DNA from: Helicobacter jaachi
Lineage (GTDB): Bacteria > Campylobacterota > Campylobacteria > Campylobacterales > Helicobacteraceae
Assembly: GCF_000763135.2 (NCBI RefSeq)
Contig: NZ_JRPR02000006.1
Span: 1-64,000, forward strand
Reading direction: 5' to 3'
DNA: 64,000 nucleotides
The notes below the pieces were generated by a model. It saw only the letters and a list, made by a program, of their open reading frames with translations. It was not told where the DNA came from and ran no database searches. The first letter of the stretch is position 1; every line of letters starts with the position of its first letter. The position numbers and the translations under genes were made by a program. Positions 17,690 through 27,900 of the stretch are shown one piece after another.

Positions 17690-18586
17690 ATGGGTGGCAA
17701 CCTCAAAGATATAAGAAAGCAGATAACAAGTGTTAAGAACACACAAAAGACGACTAAAGCTATGAAGCTTGTCTCAAGCTCCAAGCTAAAAAAAGCCGAA
17801 GAGCTAGCACGCCGCTCTAAAGCGTATGCAACACAACTCAATGAGATGTTTGATGATGTGATAGCAAAAATACGCTTGCGAGGACTTGATAGCATAAATA
17901 GTCGTTATTTTGCAAAATCTAAAGATAGGCAAATTAAGAAGCTAGATATTATCTTTATCACTGCCGATAAGGGTTTATGCGGTGGCTTTAATATCGCTAC
18001 TATCAAGGAAGTTATGCGGCTTATGACACTATACAAGCAGCAAGGTGTTAAAGTGCGCCTAAGAGGTATTGGCAAAAAAGGTATTTTATTTTTTGCTTTT
18101 AACGACATTGAGGTGCTTGATAAAGTCGTAGGTTTAAGTGCTATGCCTACTTTTGAAAAAGCTGTAGAGTTTATTGATAATGTGGTGGAAGATTTTCTAA
18201 GCGGCGCAACTGATGAAGTGATAATAGTCCATAATGGATTTAAAAATATGATTTCACAAGAATTAGAATCTCGCGCAATCTTACCGCTCACTATTAATGT
18301 GGAGCAAGATACTCACGCTGCGGCGATTATCAATATTGAGCCAGAAGATGAGGAGGACATCATACTTGATGAGCTAGCCAAAAAGTATATACAATACAAC
18401 ATGTATTATGCTTTAGTAGATTCTCTAGCTGCGGAGCATAGCGCTAGAATCCAAGCTATGGACGCTGCTACAAATAATGCAGGGGATTTGGTTAAAAGCC
18501 TTACTATATCTCTTAATAAGGCAAGGCAGGAGGCTATCACAACAGAGCTTGTGGAGATTAATGCCGGCGTTGAGGCTATTAAATAA
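17690..18586 (+). CDS. atpG: ATP synthase F1 subunit gamma
   Basis: 298 residues, the central rotor stalk. The N-terminal helix ([24 protein letters not shown] is its conserved part, residues 4-27) and the C-terminal helix ([16 protein letters not shown]) are both present. Confidence 0.97.
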   Translation: MGGNLKDIRKQITSVKNTQKTTKAMKLVSSSKLKKAEELARRSKAYATQLNEMFDDVIAKIRLRGLDSINSRYFAKSKDRQIKKLDIIFITADKGLCGGFNIATIKEVMRLMTLYKQQGVKVRLRGIGKKGILFFAFNDIEVLDKVVGLSAMPTFEKAVEFIDNVVEDFLSGATDEVIIVHNGFKNMISQELESRAILPLTINVEQDTHAAAIINIEPEDEEDIILDELAKKYIQYNMYYALVDSLAAEHSARIQAMDAATNNAGDLVKSLTISLNKARQEAITTELVEINAGVEAIK

Positions 18587-18604
18587 ATTTATAAAGGAGA
18601 ATAA

Positions 18605-20005
<1,401 letters not shown>

Positions 20006-20014
20006 GTGTTAATT

Positions 20015-20407
20015 ATGGATAATCTCACACTCAGCATTGTTACTCCTTACGGCAGTATTTATAATGGCGAGGTTAAATATGTTGTTATGCCCGGTAGTGA
20101 GGGGGAATTTGGTGTTTTCCCCGGACACTGCAATCTTTTTGCACTCCTTAAGGTGGGTGTGATTGAGTTTGAAACTCCCAAAAACAAAAAGGAGCTTGTA
20201 GCAATTAATTGGGGATATGCCGAAGTCTCATCTGCTGATATTAAAGTCATCGCCGATGGGGCTGTAGCCATTGGTGGTAGTGCAGAATCTGAAATTGCTC
20301 TAGCCCTTGATAATGCCAAAACGCTCCTTAAGCAAGCCACTAGCGATAATGCCTTACTTGGTGCTGTAGTTTCTCGCATTGAAAATGTGGCAAAAAGCAG
20401 AATCTAA
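20015..20407 (+). CDS. atpC: ATP synthase F1 subunit epsilon
   Basis: 130 residues, with the N-terminal beta-barrel (VTPYGSIYNGEVKYVVMPGSEGEFGVFPGH split over 10-40) and a C-terminal helical pair. The ATG at 20015 follows AGGTG at 7 nt; the in-frame GTG at 20006 is too close to the atpD stop. It ends the atp run, and the Tol genes follow directly. Confidence 0.94.
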   Translation: MDNLTLSIVTPYGSIYNGEVKYVVMPGSEGEFGVFPGHCNLFALLKVGVIEFETPKNKKELVAINWGYAEVSSADIKVIADGAVAIGGSAESEIALALDNAKTLLKQATSDNALLGAVVSRIENVAKSRI

Positions 20408-20412
20408 GTCAC

Positions 20413-20976
20413 ATGGGAACACTAAGGCATTTTTTTGATGAAAGCACGATAACTACTATTGTCGTGCTTGTATGGCTCTCTTTTTACTTTCTTATCACAC
20501 TTTGGATTTATATTTATAAAAGCTTTACTTTGAGCGATTGGCTCTCCACAGAGAAATATCACCTTGAAATGCTCCTTGCTAAAAGCATTCTTATTCCAAA
20601 AAATACTTTCCTTAACGCCCTGCTTGAAAAAAATGAAGGGCGTGTTTCAAGGGAATTATTGCAAGTATGGAAACTTAAGGCTACTCAGAGTGCTACCTCC
20701 TCGCTTGTGTTTTTAAGCCTTGTTGCTTCTACAGCACCATTTATAGGATTATTTGGCACAGTGGTTGAAATTTTAGAAACCTTTAGCGTATTAGGCGGGG
20801 GCAATGTCTCCTTTGATGTGATAGCGCCAGTTATCTCAAAAGCCCTTGTAGCAACTGCAGCAGGCATTCTTGTAGCGATTCCAGCTTACTCATTCCATTT
20901 GCTCATTAAACGCAAATGCTATCAAATCGCTACATGCATTCAAATGCAAATTGACCTTATCCTTGCGAGCAAGTAG
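20413..20976 (+). CDS. exbB: TolQ/ExbB-family proton channel protein
   Basis: 187 residues with three TM segments (about 15-35, 95-120, 140-165). It has the MotA/TolQ/ExbB signature APFIGLFGTVVEILETF and ALVATAAGILVAIPAYSFH. With the next two genes it forms a proton-driven motor. The following tolB-pal-cpoB genes suggest a TolQ role; in this group the same set may also power TonB. Confidence 0.88.
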   Translation: MGTLRHFFDESTITTIVVLVWLSFYFLITLWIYIYKSFTLSDWLSTEKYHLEMLLAKSILIPKNTFLNALLEKNEGRVSRELLQVWKLKATQSATSSLVFLSLVASTAPFIGLFGTVVEILETFSVLGGGNVSFDVIAPVISKALVATAAGILVAIPAYSFHLLIKRKCYQIATCIQMQIDLILASK

Positions 20977-20998
20977 ATTCTATAAGTGAGCAGATTCT

Positions 20999-21400
20999 AT
21001 GAATAATGATGAATTTGATTGGGAGGAAAAGCCAGAGCTAAATATCACGCCACTTGTGGATATTATGCTAGTCCTCTTAGCTATCCTTATGGTAAGCACG
21101 CCTACGATTACTTATCAAGAGGATATCACTCTCCCCAAAGGTTCTAAATCAAAAAAAGTCGCTCAAGATTCTATGCTCGAAATCCGTATAAGCGCAGATA
21201 GAAAAATTCACATTCGTGATAAAATATATGAATTTCAAAATTTTGCGGATTCTTTTGTGCTATTTAGTAAAAATTTTGATAAGGACATAAATATTTTTAT
21301 CCGCGCAGATAAGAATCTTAAATATGAAGATGTGATATATATTCTTAAAACCGCTAAAGAATCTGGCTTCCTTAAAGTATCCCTTATCACTAGCAGCTAA
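20999..21400 (+). CDS. exbD: TolR/ExbD-family protein
   Basis: 133 residues. One TM (ITPLVDIMLVLLAILMVS) carries the conserved Asp of the proton path in LVDIMLVLL, and a periplasmic domain follows. The gap to exbB is 22 nt. Confidence 0.9.
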   Translation: MNNDEFDWEEKPELNITPLVDIMLVLLAILMVSTPTITYQEDITLPKGSKSKKVAQDSMLEIRISADRKIHIRDKIYEFQNFADSFVLFSKNFDKDINIFIRADKNLKYEDVIYILKTAKESGFLKVSLITSS

Positions 21401-21401
21401 G

Positions 21402-22097
21402 ATGAATAACGCTCTTTTATTTATTGCAAGCGGTATTATTTCCTTTTGTACTTATTGTCTTATTATCATCGCGCTTGTTTTTACTCTCTTTCGCCAAGCG
21501 CCTACACATTATGCCTCCCTTAGAGAATCTGCCCTATCCCTTCACGCCATAAGCATTGAGGCAATCATTGATGACAAGCCCACTCCTAGCCCAAGTCAAA
21601 AGCCCGCCACAAGCAATAATCCACTTGCTGGCTCTGGCATCAAAGATATATTTAACAATATAGATAGTAATCAGCCCTCACAAAATGCCCCTATAGGCGA
21701 TAATCGAGAAAAAATTGAGCAAAATGCAAAAGAGCAAAAGCTCAAAGATTTGCAATCAGCCACACAAGAGTTACAAAACAAACTTAACGCCCTAAATAAT
21801 CTAACCATCAGTACGCAGAGCAATCAAAGTGAAGGAGAATATGATGAGTGGTATGCTCAAATTGAAAAAATGATACTCCAGCAATGGCAACAGACTTTTT
21901 ATGTTGAAGATAAAATGCAAGCATTGGTAAATATTCGCATTGCAGACAATGGAGTTTTTAGCTATAAAATTGTAAAATACTCTGGCAATGTGGCTTTTGA
22001 TGATTCTCTTAAAGCCATGCTTGAGGCATGCACGCAAATGCACTTTCCGCCACACCCTAAGGGAGCAAGGGAGATTGCCACTACTTTTAAAAATTAA
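21402..22097 (+). CDS. tolA: TolA/TonB-like energy transducer
   Basis: 231 residues. An N-terminal TM (about 5-30) is followed by a proline/glutamine/lysine-rich spacer with a helical part (LKDLQSATQELQNKLNAL). A C-terminal TonB/TolA-type domain follows (WYAQIEKMILQQWQ, VNIRIADNGVFSYKIVKYSG, FPPHPKG). Position between exbD and tolB points to TolA. The names TonB and TolA are not separable from the sequence alone. Confidence 0.82.
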   Translation: MNNALLFIASGIISFCTYCLIIIALVFTLFRQAPTHYASLRESALSLHAISIEAIIDDKPTPSPSQKPATSNNPLAGSGIKDIFNNIDSNQPSQNAPIGDNREKIEQNAKEQKLKDLQSATQELQNKLNALNNLTISTQSNQSEGEYDEWYAQIEKMILQQWQQTFYVEDKMQALVNIRIADNGVFSYKIVKYSGNVAFDDSLKAMLEACTQMHFPPHPKGAREIATTFKN

Positions 22098-22106
22098 AGG
22101 AGACTT

Positions 22107-23363
22107 ATGAGACTAATTGGACTTATATTATTGCTAGGCATTCAGCTTTTTGCCGTTGATGCGACCTTAGAAATTGTCAAAAATACCAACAAGATTCCAT
22201 ATATTGTAGTTGAAAGACTAGATAGTGAGAATGCTGATTTTGGCGCAAAAGTGCTTAAAATGCTAGTGGCAGATTTAAAAGTAAGCGGGCATTTTCAAGT
22301 CTATGATGGTGGCGTGAGTAAGGCTCAAACAATCACCTATAAAGACTATGCAGACAAAAAAATTGACTTACTCGCACAAATTAAAGTGAGCAAATCCTCA
22401 AATGCCATAACAGGCACAATATTGCTTTATGATATTAATCGTTCAAAGCTCGCCTACACCAAAGAATATACAGAAAATGACTTAAAGCGCTTCCCTTTCA
22501 TTGCCCACAATATGACCATAGATGTTAATAGTTATATACAAGCCCCAAGCATACAATGGATGCAGCGCCTCGTCGTGCTTTCACAATACACTACTTCGGG
22601 TAGCAGTGAAATTCTCATCGCAGATTATACACTTACATACCAAAAAGTAGTGGTTAGAGGAGGACTTAACATATTTCCAAAGTGGGCAGATTCTAAACAA
22701 GAAAGCATTTACTACACAAAATACCTTGATGTGCCAACTATTGTTAAGCATAATTTAGTGAGTGGGCAAATTGAAAGGCTGGTAAGCAGCGAGGGTGTCG
22801 CTATCGTTTCTGATGTCAGCAAAAATGGAGAGAATCTTATCCTTAGCCTCTCACCCACCGCGCTTTCTGATTTGTATATTTATAATACAAAAAGCACCAA
22901 TATGCGCAGACTCACCAATTATTCGGGGATAGATGTTGATGGTAAATTTGTAAATGATGAAAAAGAGATTATTTTTGTATCCGATAGACTAGGATATCCT
23001 AACATATTTATGATGCGCATTGATGGTGGTGGCACGGAACAGGTTGTGTTGCATGGCAGGAACAATAGCGCTGTTACATCAAATGGAAAATATGCCGTCT
23101 ATACAAGTCGAGAAACAAATAACGAGTTTGGAAGCAATACTTTCAATCTTTATCTTATCTCGCTTGCTCCGGGCTCAAATTATATTCGCCGACTTACAGC
23201 AAGTGGCAAAAATCAAATGCCTAAATATTCTCACGATGGCGGGACTATTATGTATCTTAAGCATTATAAAGCCCAAAGTGCGCTAGGCATTATTCGTATA
23301 GATTACAATACAAATTACTTTTTTCCACTCACTAGAATGAAAATCCAAGCTTTTGATTGGTAG
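22107..23363 (+). CDS. tolB: Tol-Pal system beta-propeller protein TolB
   Basis: 418 residues. A signal peptide ends near LFAVDA. An N-terminal alpha/beta domain (to about 135) is followed by a WD40-like propeller with repeats such as IFVSDRLGYPNIFMM and MPKYSHDGGTIMY. It binds Pal in the periplasm. Confidence 0.93.
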   Translation: MRLIGLILLLGIQLFAVDATLEIVKNTNKIPYIVVERLDSENADFGAKVLKMLVADLKVSGHFQVYDGGVSKAQTITYKDYADKKIDLLAQIKVSKSSNAITGTILLYDINRSKLAYTKEYTENDLKRFPFIAHNMTIDVNSYIQAPSIQWMQRLVVLSQYTTSGSSEILIADYTLTYQKVVVRGGLNIFPKWADSKQESIYYTKYLDVPTIVKHNLVSGQIERLVSSEGVAIVSDVSKNGENLILSLSPTALSDLYIYNTKSTNMRRLTNYSGIDVDGKFVNDEKEIIFVSDRLGYPNIFMMRIDGGGTEQVVLHGRNNSAVTSNGKYAVYTSRETNNEFGSNTFNLYLISLAPGSNYIRRLTASGKNQMPKYSHDGGTIMYLKHYKAQSALGIIRIDYNTNYFFPLTRMKIQAFDW

Positions 23364-23424
23364 AATTTGCACTATTTACTTTTGTTGCATAGAATAGCCC
23401 ATATTTACTTTTAAAGGAGACAAG

Positions 23425-23901
23425 ATGAAAAAATACATCGTAACAGGTGTTCTAGTCGCGCTTATTTGTGCTGGTTGTTCAGAGCCTGAAGCAGCGGATT
23501 CTGGTTCTGGTACTGCCGCAAACAAGCCTAGCAATGGGGATAATTTCGTAGATTTAACTACAGATACTGCTGCTGGCTATGCAAAGGTATTATTTGATTT
23601 TGATAAATACGACATTCGCACCGACATGGAAGACCGCGTAGAAAAAAGTGCTACTGCACTCAAAAACACAGGAGCAAAGGTTGTTCTTGAAGGACATACA
23701 GACTCTTATGGTTCAGACGCTTACAATTATGCGCTTGGTACAAAAAGAGCCAATGCGGTAAAAAATGCCCTTACAACACGCGGTGTAAATGCTTCTCAAA
23801 TTAAGACTGTGAGCTATGGCGAAAGCAAGCCTACTTGCACAAGCGATACACCTGAGTGTAATCAAGAAAATAGACGCGTTGAATTCAAACTCGCACAGTA
23901 A
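23425..23901 (+). CDS. pal: Peptidoglycan-associated lipoprotein
   Basis: 158 residues. A lipoprotein signal peptide ends in the lipobox LICAGC. An OmpA-like domain binds peptidoglycan, with ILFDFDKYDI-type start (VLFDFDKYDIR) and EGHTDSYGSDAYNYALGTKR. The C-terminal part CTSDTPECNQENRRVEF is typical. AAAGGAG precedes the ATG. Confidence 0.95.
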   Translation: MKKYIVTGVLVALICAGCSEPEAADSGSGTAANKPSNGDNFVDLTTDTAAGYAKVLFDFDKYDIRTDMEDRVEKSATALKNTGAKVVLEGHTDSYGSDAYNYALGTKRANAVKNALTTRGVNASQIKTVSYGESKPTCTSDTPECNQENRRVEFKLAQ

Positions 23902-23924
23902 CACATTTTAAGGCATAGAGTTTG

Positions 23925-24776
23925 GTGAAGCGGCTTCTACTTTTCGCTATACCCATTCTCCTGTGTGCCAATGAACCCTCCGCTTTTGAAAAACAAAGCG
24001 GAGTCACCAAAAACGACATAAAAACCCTCCAAAGTCTTATTACTAGTCTTCAGCAAAGAGTTGATACTATTCAACAAGCCCAAGAGGGCATATCAAGCCT
24101 TTATGAATCTCAAAGCTCCAAACTTCAACAGCAAATCATACAAACCACGCAGCAAGCAAAAGATATAGAGGAGCTAAAAACGCAAAGCGCGCTTTATGAG
24201 AATCTTAAGCAACAAGTTGATACCAACACGCAAGATATTCAAACGCTTAAAGCGCAGATTCAAGAGATTAATCAAACGCTCTCTACCCTCAATCAAACTA
24301 TCCTTAACGAACTCAAAGCCCTAAGCAATCCAAACCCTGCAAATCAAGCAAATAAAGATTCTAAGCCAGCCACTCCCACTATAGATTTTATCAAAGATAA
24401 AAATAAAAAAGCAGAAATTTTCACTCAAGCACAAGAAATGTTCAATAAGGCCGAATATGAGCCTGCAAAAGCACGCCTTGAATGGTTTGTAGAAATTAAT
24501 TACAAAAAAGCTCAAAGCCATTTTTACCTTGGCGAGATTGCTCTCAAAAGTAAATCATACAACACCGCTATTTACCACTACAAAGAAAGTGCGCTTATAA
24601 ATGATAAGGCAAAATATATGCCTACACTTTTGCTACATTCTGCCAAATGTTTCAACGCTATCAAAGATACAAATAATTATAATAAGCTTTTGGATTCTTT
24701 AGTAAGTAACTATCCTACGAGCAAAGAAGCCCAAGAAGCGAAAAAGCTAAAAAATCAACACAAGGACAAAAAATGA
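23925..24776 (+). CDS. cpoB: Tol-associated TPR protein CpoB/YbgF
   Basis: About 283 residues. A signal peptide (start GTG at 23925) is followed by a Gln-rich coiled coil (about 25-130) and then C-terminal tetratricopeptide repeats (FTQAQEMFNKAEYEPAKARL, AIYHYKESALI, LLHSAKCFNAI). It links Tol-Pal with cell-wall synthesis in other bacteria. Its stop overlaps the slyD start (ATGA). Confidence 0.87.
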   Translation: MKRLLLFAIPILLCANEPSAFEKQSGVTKNDIKTLQSLITSLQQRVDTIQQAQEGISSLYESQSSKLQQQIIQTTQQAKDIEELKTQSALYENLKQQVDTNTQDIQTLKAQIQEINQTLSTLNQTILNELKALSNPNPANQANKDSKPATPTIDFIKDKNKKAEIFTQAQEMFNKAEYEPAKARLEWFVEINYKKAQSHFYLGEIALKSKSYNTAIYHYKESALINDKAKYMPTLLLHSAKCFNAIKDTNNYNKLLDSLVSNYPTSKEAQEAKKLKNQHKDKK

Positions 24777-25339
24777 TTGCACCAAATAAAGTTGTAAGTA
24801 TCGAATATGAGGTATTCAATCAAGCCGATAATGCACTGCTTGATTCTAACAAGGGCGGCTCACCACTAGAATTTCTTGTCGGTTCAGGGCAGATTATTAG
24901 CGGACTTGAGAATGCCCTCATAGGCGCAAATGTAGGAGATAATATCAAGGCTACCATTCAGCCAGAAGATGCTTATGGCACTTATCAAAGCGATTTTGTG
25001 CAGGAAGTGCCACGTGAACAGTTTGAGAATATTGATTTAAAGGCTGGAATGACGGTTTTTGGACAGAGTGAAGATGGGCAAGTAACGCAAGTGAGCGTGA
25101 AAGATTTTAACGATAAATTTGTAATTATTGACTACAATCACCCCCTAGCTGGCAAAACGCTAGATTTTGATGTAAAAGTGCTTGATGTGCGCGAACCAAC
25201 AGAAATGGAGATTTTACAAGGTGGCGTTGGCGGGGGCTGTGGCTGTGGCAGTGGCGAAGGGCATCACCATGGTGGCGGTGGTTGCTGCGGTGGTGGCGGA
25301 CACGCTCATGGTGGCGGGGGCTGTGGCTGCGGACATTAG
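24773..25339 (+). CDS. slyD: FKBP-type peptidyl-prolyl isomerase with metal-binding tail (SlyD)
   Basis: 188 residues. The FKBP domain with an inserted chaperone flap covers about 1-150 (SPLEFLVGSGQIISGLENAL, EDAYGTY). The tail from about 152 consists almost only of Gly, Cys and His, with clusters such as GCGCGSGEGHHHGGGG and GCGCGH. In SlyD of other bacteria this tail binds nickel and supports hydrogenase or urease maturation. The tail starts at about 25225 and is built of near-repetitive GGTGGCGG-type DNA, so it may vary in length. Confidence 0.93.
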   Translation: MIAPNKVVSIEYEVFNQADNALLDSNKGGSPLEFLVGSGQIISGLENALIGANVGDNIKATIQPEDAYGTYQSDFVQEVPREQFENIDLKAGMTVFGQSEDGQVTQVSVKDFNDKFVIIDYNHPLAGKTLDFDVKVLDVREPTEMEILQGGVGGGCGCGSGEGHHHGGGGCCGGGGHAHGGGGCGCGH

Positions 25340-25349
25340 GCATTAGTGT

Positions 25350-25381
25350 TTATAGAATCTAGGGCAACTTAGATTCTATAA
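25350..25381. terminator. 12-bp inverted repeat downstream of slyD
   Basis: TTATAGAATCTA (25350-25361) and TAGATTCTATAA (25370-25381) form a perfect stem with an 8-nt loop just after the slyD stop. It uses the dispersed AGAATCTA word. The terminator role is inferred from position. Confidence 0.5.
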
Positions 25382-25419
25382 TTAGATTCTATAAATGATG
25401 ATTTTGTGATTTAATTGCT

Positions 25420-25444
25420 AGATTCTATAAATTTTATAGAATCT
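25420..25444. repeat. Perfect palindrome upstream of tRNA-Sec
   Basis: AGATTCTATAAA and TTTATAGAATCT flank a single T. This is a second AGAATCTA-based palindrome within 70 bp. It ends 8 nt before the tRNA and could act in termination of upstream transcription or in tRNA leader processing. Confidence 0.6.
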
Positions 25445-25452
25445 GCACTTTT

Positions 25453-25550
25453 GGAGGACTAGTGTCCCTGGTGGGCGCCGTGGGCTTCAAACCCATTGAA
25501 GGGTTAGGTGTCTAATCCTTGGGGAGTTCGATTCTCTCGTCTTCCTGCCA
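25453..25550 (+). tRNA. selC: Selenocysteine tRNA (anticodon TCA)
   Basis: The anticodon loop CTTCAAA has TCA at 25487-25489 on a GTGGG/CCCAT stem. The D stem is six base pairs long (GTGTCC/GGGCGC), as in tRNA-Sec. The variable arm is a long hairpin (AAGGGTTAG/CTAATCCTT), and the T arm holds GTTCGATTC. CCA is encoded. The acceptor stem pairs GGAGGAC with GTCTTCC, leaving T-G before CCA. The standard eighth pair would be a T-T mismatch with the base at 25452, so the 5' end is uncertain by one base. It implies selenoprotein synthesis; no selenoprotein gene was recognised in the window. Confidence 0.93.
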
Positions 25551-25590
25551 TTAATGACGACTAAAAAGACTTTAACTTAAAGGTATTGCT

Positions 25591-25857
25591 ATGGAAGCGC
25601 AACTTATGGCACTGGCAGTTCAAACTTATAAACTTACACTTATTTTGTCCCTCCCTATGCTTTTAGCTGGGCTGATTGTGGGTTTGCTTGTGAGTATTTT
25701 TCAAGCCACTACGCAGATTAATGAAATGACACTCACCTTTGTGCCAAAGATTCTAGCCGTTGTGGCGGTGATTATTTTTGCTATGCCTTGGATGATTAAT
25801 ATGATTACTGATTACACGCGTATGCTGCTTACGATGATTGCTAATATTAATTTCTAA
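25591..25857 (+). CDS. fliQ: Flagellar export protein FliQ
   Basis: 88 residues with two TM hairpin helices (LTLILSLPMLLAGLIVGLLVSIFQATTQINE split across 15-45, and VPKILAVVAVIIFAMPWM). It belongs to the core of the flagellar type III export gate. The TAA overlaps the murB ATG (TAATG), and fliQ-murB adjacency is also known in H. pylori. Confidence 0.94.
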   Translation: MEAQLMALAVQTYKLTLILSLPMLLAGLIVGLLVSIFQATTQINEMTLTFVPKILAVVAVIIFAMPWMINMITDYTRMLLTMIANINF

Positions 25858-26660
25858 TGCAAACGCGCCTTATTAATTTTGCGACCTATTCAAGTCTTAA
25901 AATCGGCTCTACGCTTGAAGTCTCACTCATTCAAACTCTACAAGATGCTACTTTTGCTCATTTACAGAATCTAACTATCATAGGGCAGGCGAATAATCTC
26001 CTCATCTCCCCCACTGCACAGCATTTGGCTATGCTTGACAAAAACTTTGCGTATATTAAAGACTGCTATGAAGATTCTCAACATCTCATCGAAATTGGCG
26101 GCGCATATAGCTCTGGGCGTATTTTTCATTATTTTAAGGCGCACAATCTCTCTGGAGCGGAGTTTTTGCAGGCGCTACCGGGGAGTCTTGGAGGGCTAGT
26201 AAAAATGAATGCAGGTATGAAGCGATATGAAATCAAGCAGCTCATTCATTCTGTCAATATTAATGGAGAGTGGCATAATATAGAATCTATCCCTATGAAT
26301 TACCGCGATAGTGGGATAAATGGCGTTATCCTCGCGGCTAGATTCTATAAAAATATAGGCTTTAATGATGAGCTGCAAAAGATGTTTAATGTCCTGCGTA
26401 AAGCTCACCCAAAGGAGCCAAGCTGCGGGAGCTGTTTTAAAAATCCTAAGGGCGATTTTGCTGGCAGACTTTTAGAATCTGTAGGCTTAAAGGGCTATAG
26501 TATCGGCGATGCTGCCTTTAGTCAAAAACATGCTAACTTTCTTATCAATAAAGGCAACGCGACTTTTGCAGATGCTATAAGCCTTATTGAGCTTGCAAAA
26601 AAGCGTGTGTTTGAGGCAAGCGGCATTACTCTAGCGTGTGAAGTGTGCATTGTGCAGTAA
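25857..26660 (+). CDS. murB: UDP-N-acetylenolpyruvoylglucosamine reductase
   Basis: 267 residues. It reduces UDP-GlcNAc-enolpyruvate in peptidoglycan synthesis with FAD and NADPH. Motifs are LPGSLGGLVKMNAG, the Tyr/Ser region PSCGSCFKNP, and GYSIGDAAFSQKHANFLIN. It is shorter than E. coli MurB (342), consistent with a compact type II enzyme. Confidence 0.94.
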   Translation: MQTRLINFATYSSLKIGSTLEVSLIQTLQDATFAHLQNLTIIGQANNLLISPTAQHLAMLDKNFAYIKDCYEDSQHLIEIGGAYSSGRIFHYFKAHNLSGAEFLQALPGSLGGLVKMNAGMKRYEIKQLIHSVNINGEWHNIESIPMNYRDSGINGVILAARFYKNIGFNDELQKMFNVLRKAHPKEPSCGSCFKNPKGDFAGRLLESVGLKGYSIGDAAFSQKHANFLINKGNATFADAISLIELAKKRVFEASGITLACEVCIVQ

Positions 26661-26931
26661 AATATGCGCACCACTATTATACACCACTACAATAGCGCCA
26701 TTTTGCGCATTTATAGCATTGTGCAGTATGTTTTGGCACTTTTGTCCCTTTATCCCTCACTTATCAAATCCAGATTCTATAAAGATACATTCCACAAAAT
26801 CTATTTACAGAATCTAGTCCTTAAAAACTGCTTTTGTGTATGGAGCTTAAAGCACGATGCAAGCTTACTATAAGGATTTTTTGCTATAATCGTGCGCTTA
26901 TTTTAGATTTTGCGTATATTTTGGAGTGTCA
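26661..26931. other. Intergenic region murB-secG
   Basis: I see no supported gene here. A 69-codon open frame (26664-26873) has no ribosome site and its middle is made of the AGATTCTATAAA word (RFYK). A 13-bp sequence, GCATTGTGCAGTA, is repeated at 26647-26659 (end of murB) and 26716-26728. The extended -10 box for secG lies at the right end. Confidence 0.5.
26882..26890 (+). promoter_or_regulatory. Extended -10 promoter of secG-frr-thrS-infC
   Basis: TGCTATAAT is an extended -10 element 41 nt upstream of the secG ATG, at the start of a tightly packed plus-strand run. Confidence 0.55.
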
Positions 26932-27333
26932 ATGACTACCTTTTTTCTTATCACACAAATTGTTTTAGCAGTGATTATTACCATTGCCGTGCTTTTGCAA
27001 AAAAGCTCAAGTATCGGGCTTGGCGCGTATAGCGGAAGTAATGAATCTGTCTTTGGGGCGAAGGGTCCTGCAGGATTTTTAGCAAAATCTACAATGGTTT
27101 TGGGCTTGCTTTTTGTGCTTAATACCATTGCCTTAAGCTATGCGTATAATAAACAAAGTCAAAAAAGCGTGCTAGATTCTATGCAGACTACTTCACAAAA
27201 TAGCACTTCGCCTGCTCCTAGCGTAAATACAGATGAGAGTGCCAATGCTTTTATTGTTGATGAGAATATTCCCTCCGCGCCGCTACTCAACGATGCAGCA
27301 AGCAATGAAGCAAACAAAGCAGATAATAAATAA
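26932..27333 (+). CDS. secG: Protein-export membrane protein SecG
   Basis: 133 residues with two TM segments (FFLITQIVLAVIITIAVLLQ and FLAKSTMVLGLLFVLNTIALSYA). They are joined by the SecG loop with SSSIGLGAYSGSNESVFG. A polar Ser/Asn-rich tail follows. TTTGGAG at 5 nt supports the ATG at 26932; a GTG at 26926 overlaps that site. Confidence 0.92.
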   Translation: MTTFFLITQIVLAVIITIAVLLQKSSSIGLGAYSGSNESVFGAKGPAGFLAKSTMVLGLLFVLNTIALSYAYNKQSQKSVLDSMQTTSQNSTSPAPSVNTDESANAFIVDENIPSAPLLNDAASNEANKADNK

Positions 27334-27342
27334 AGGAGCGTT

Positions 27343-27900
27343 ATGTTAGGCGAGATTTACCAAAATGCAAAATCGCACATGGACAAGACGATAGATTCAT
27401 TGCGTAGAGATTTTAGCACACTGCGCAGTGGTAAAGTAAGTGTAAGTATTTTGGATAATATCCGCATAGATTATTATGGCACGCCAACCCCGCTCAATCA
27501 AGTTGGCTCTGTGATTGCCCAAGATGCCACAACTATCATCATCACGCCATGGGAGAAGCCACTCATTAAAGATATTGAAAAATCTATCCAAGAGGCTAAT
27601 ATAGGCGTTAATCCAAACAGCGATAGTGAGTGCGTGAAGCTCTTTTTCCCCCCTATGACGCAAGAGCAGCGCAAAGAAATTGCCAAAAATGCTAAATCTA
27701 TGGGAGAAAAGGCAAAAGTTGCCATTCGCAATATTCGTCAAGATGCTAATAATGCCATTAAAAAGCTTGAAAAAGATAAGACTATCACAGAAGATGAGGG
27801 CAAAAAAGCACTTGATGAGATACAAAAATACACTGATGAATTTGTGAAAAAATGCGATGATATGGTCAAGCACAAAGAAGAAGAGGTTATGAAAGTATAA
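27343..27900 (+). CDS. frr: Ribosome recycling factor
   Basis: 185 residues, the full length of the family. [20 protein letters not shown] and the three-helix bundle ends ([28 protein letters not shown] region, 105-135) are clear. thrS starts at the very next base after its stop. Confidence 0.97.
   Translation: MLGEIYQNAKSHMDKTIDSLRRDFSTLRSGKVSVSILDNIRIDYYGTPTPLNQVGSVIAQDATTIIITPWEKPLIKDIEKSIQEANIGVNPNSDSECVKLFFPPMTQEQRKEIAKNAKSMGEKAKVAIRNIRQDANNAIKKLEKDKTITEDEGKKALDEIQKYTDEFVKKCDDMVKHKEEEVMKV

Noticed and set aside
25008-25026. CCACGTGAACAG as a possible parS site
   Set aside because: Only the CACGTG core and a few flanking bases fit the parS palindrome, and it lies within slyD coding sequence.
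26664-26873. Open frame of 69 codons between murB and secG
   Set aside because: No ribosome site, and the middle is AGATTCTATAAA word sequence; kept only as a gap note.
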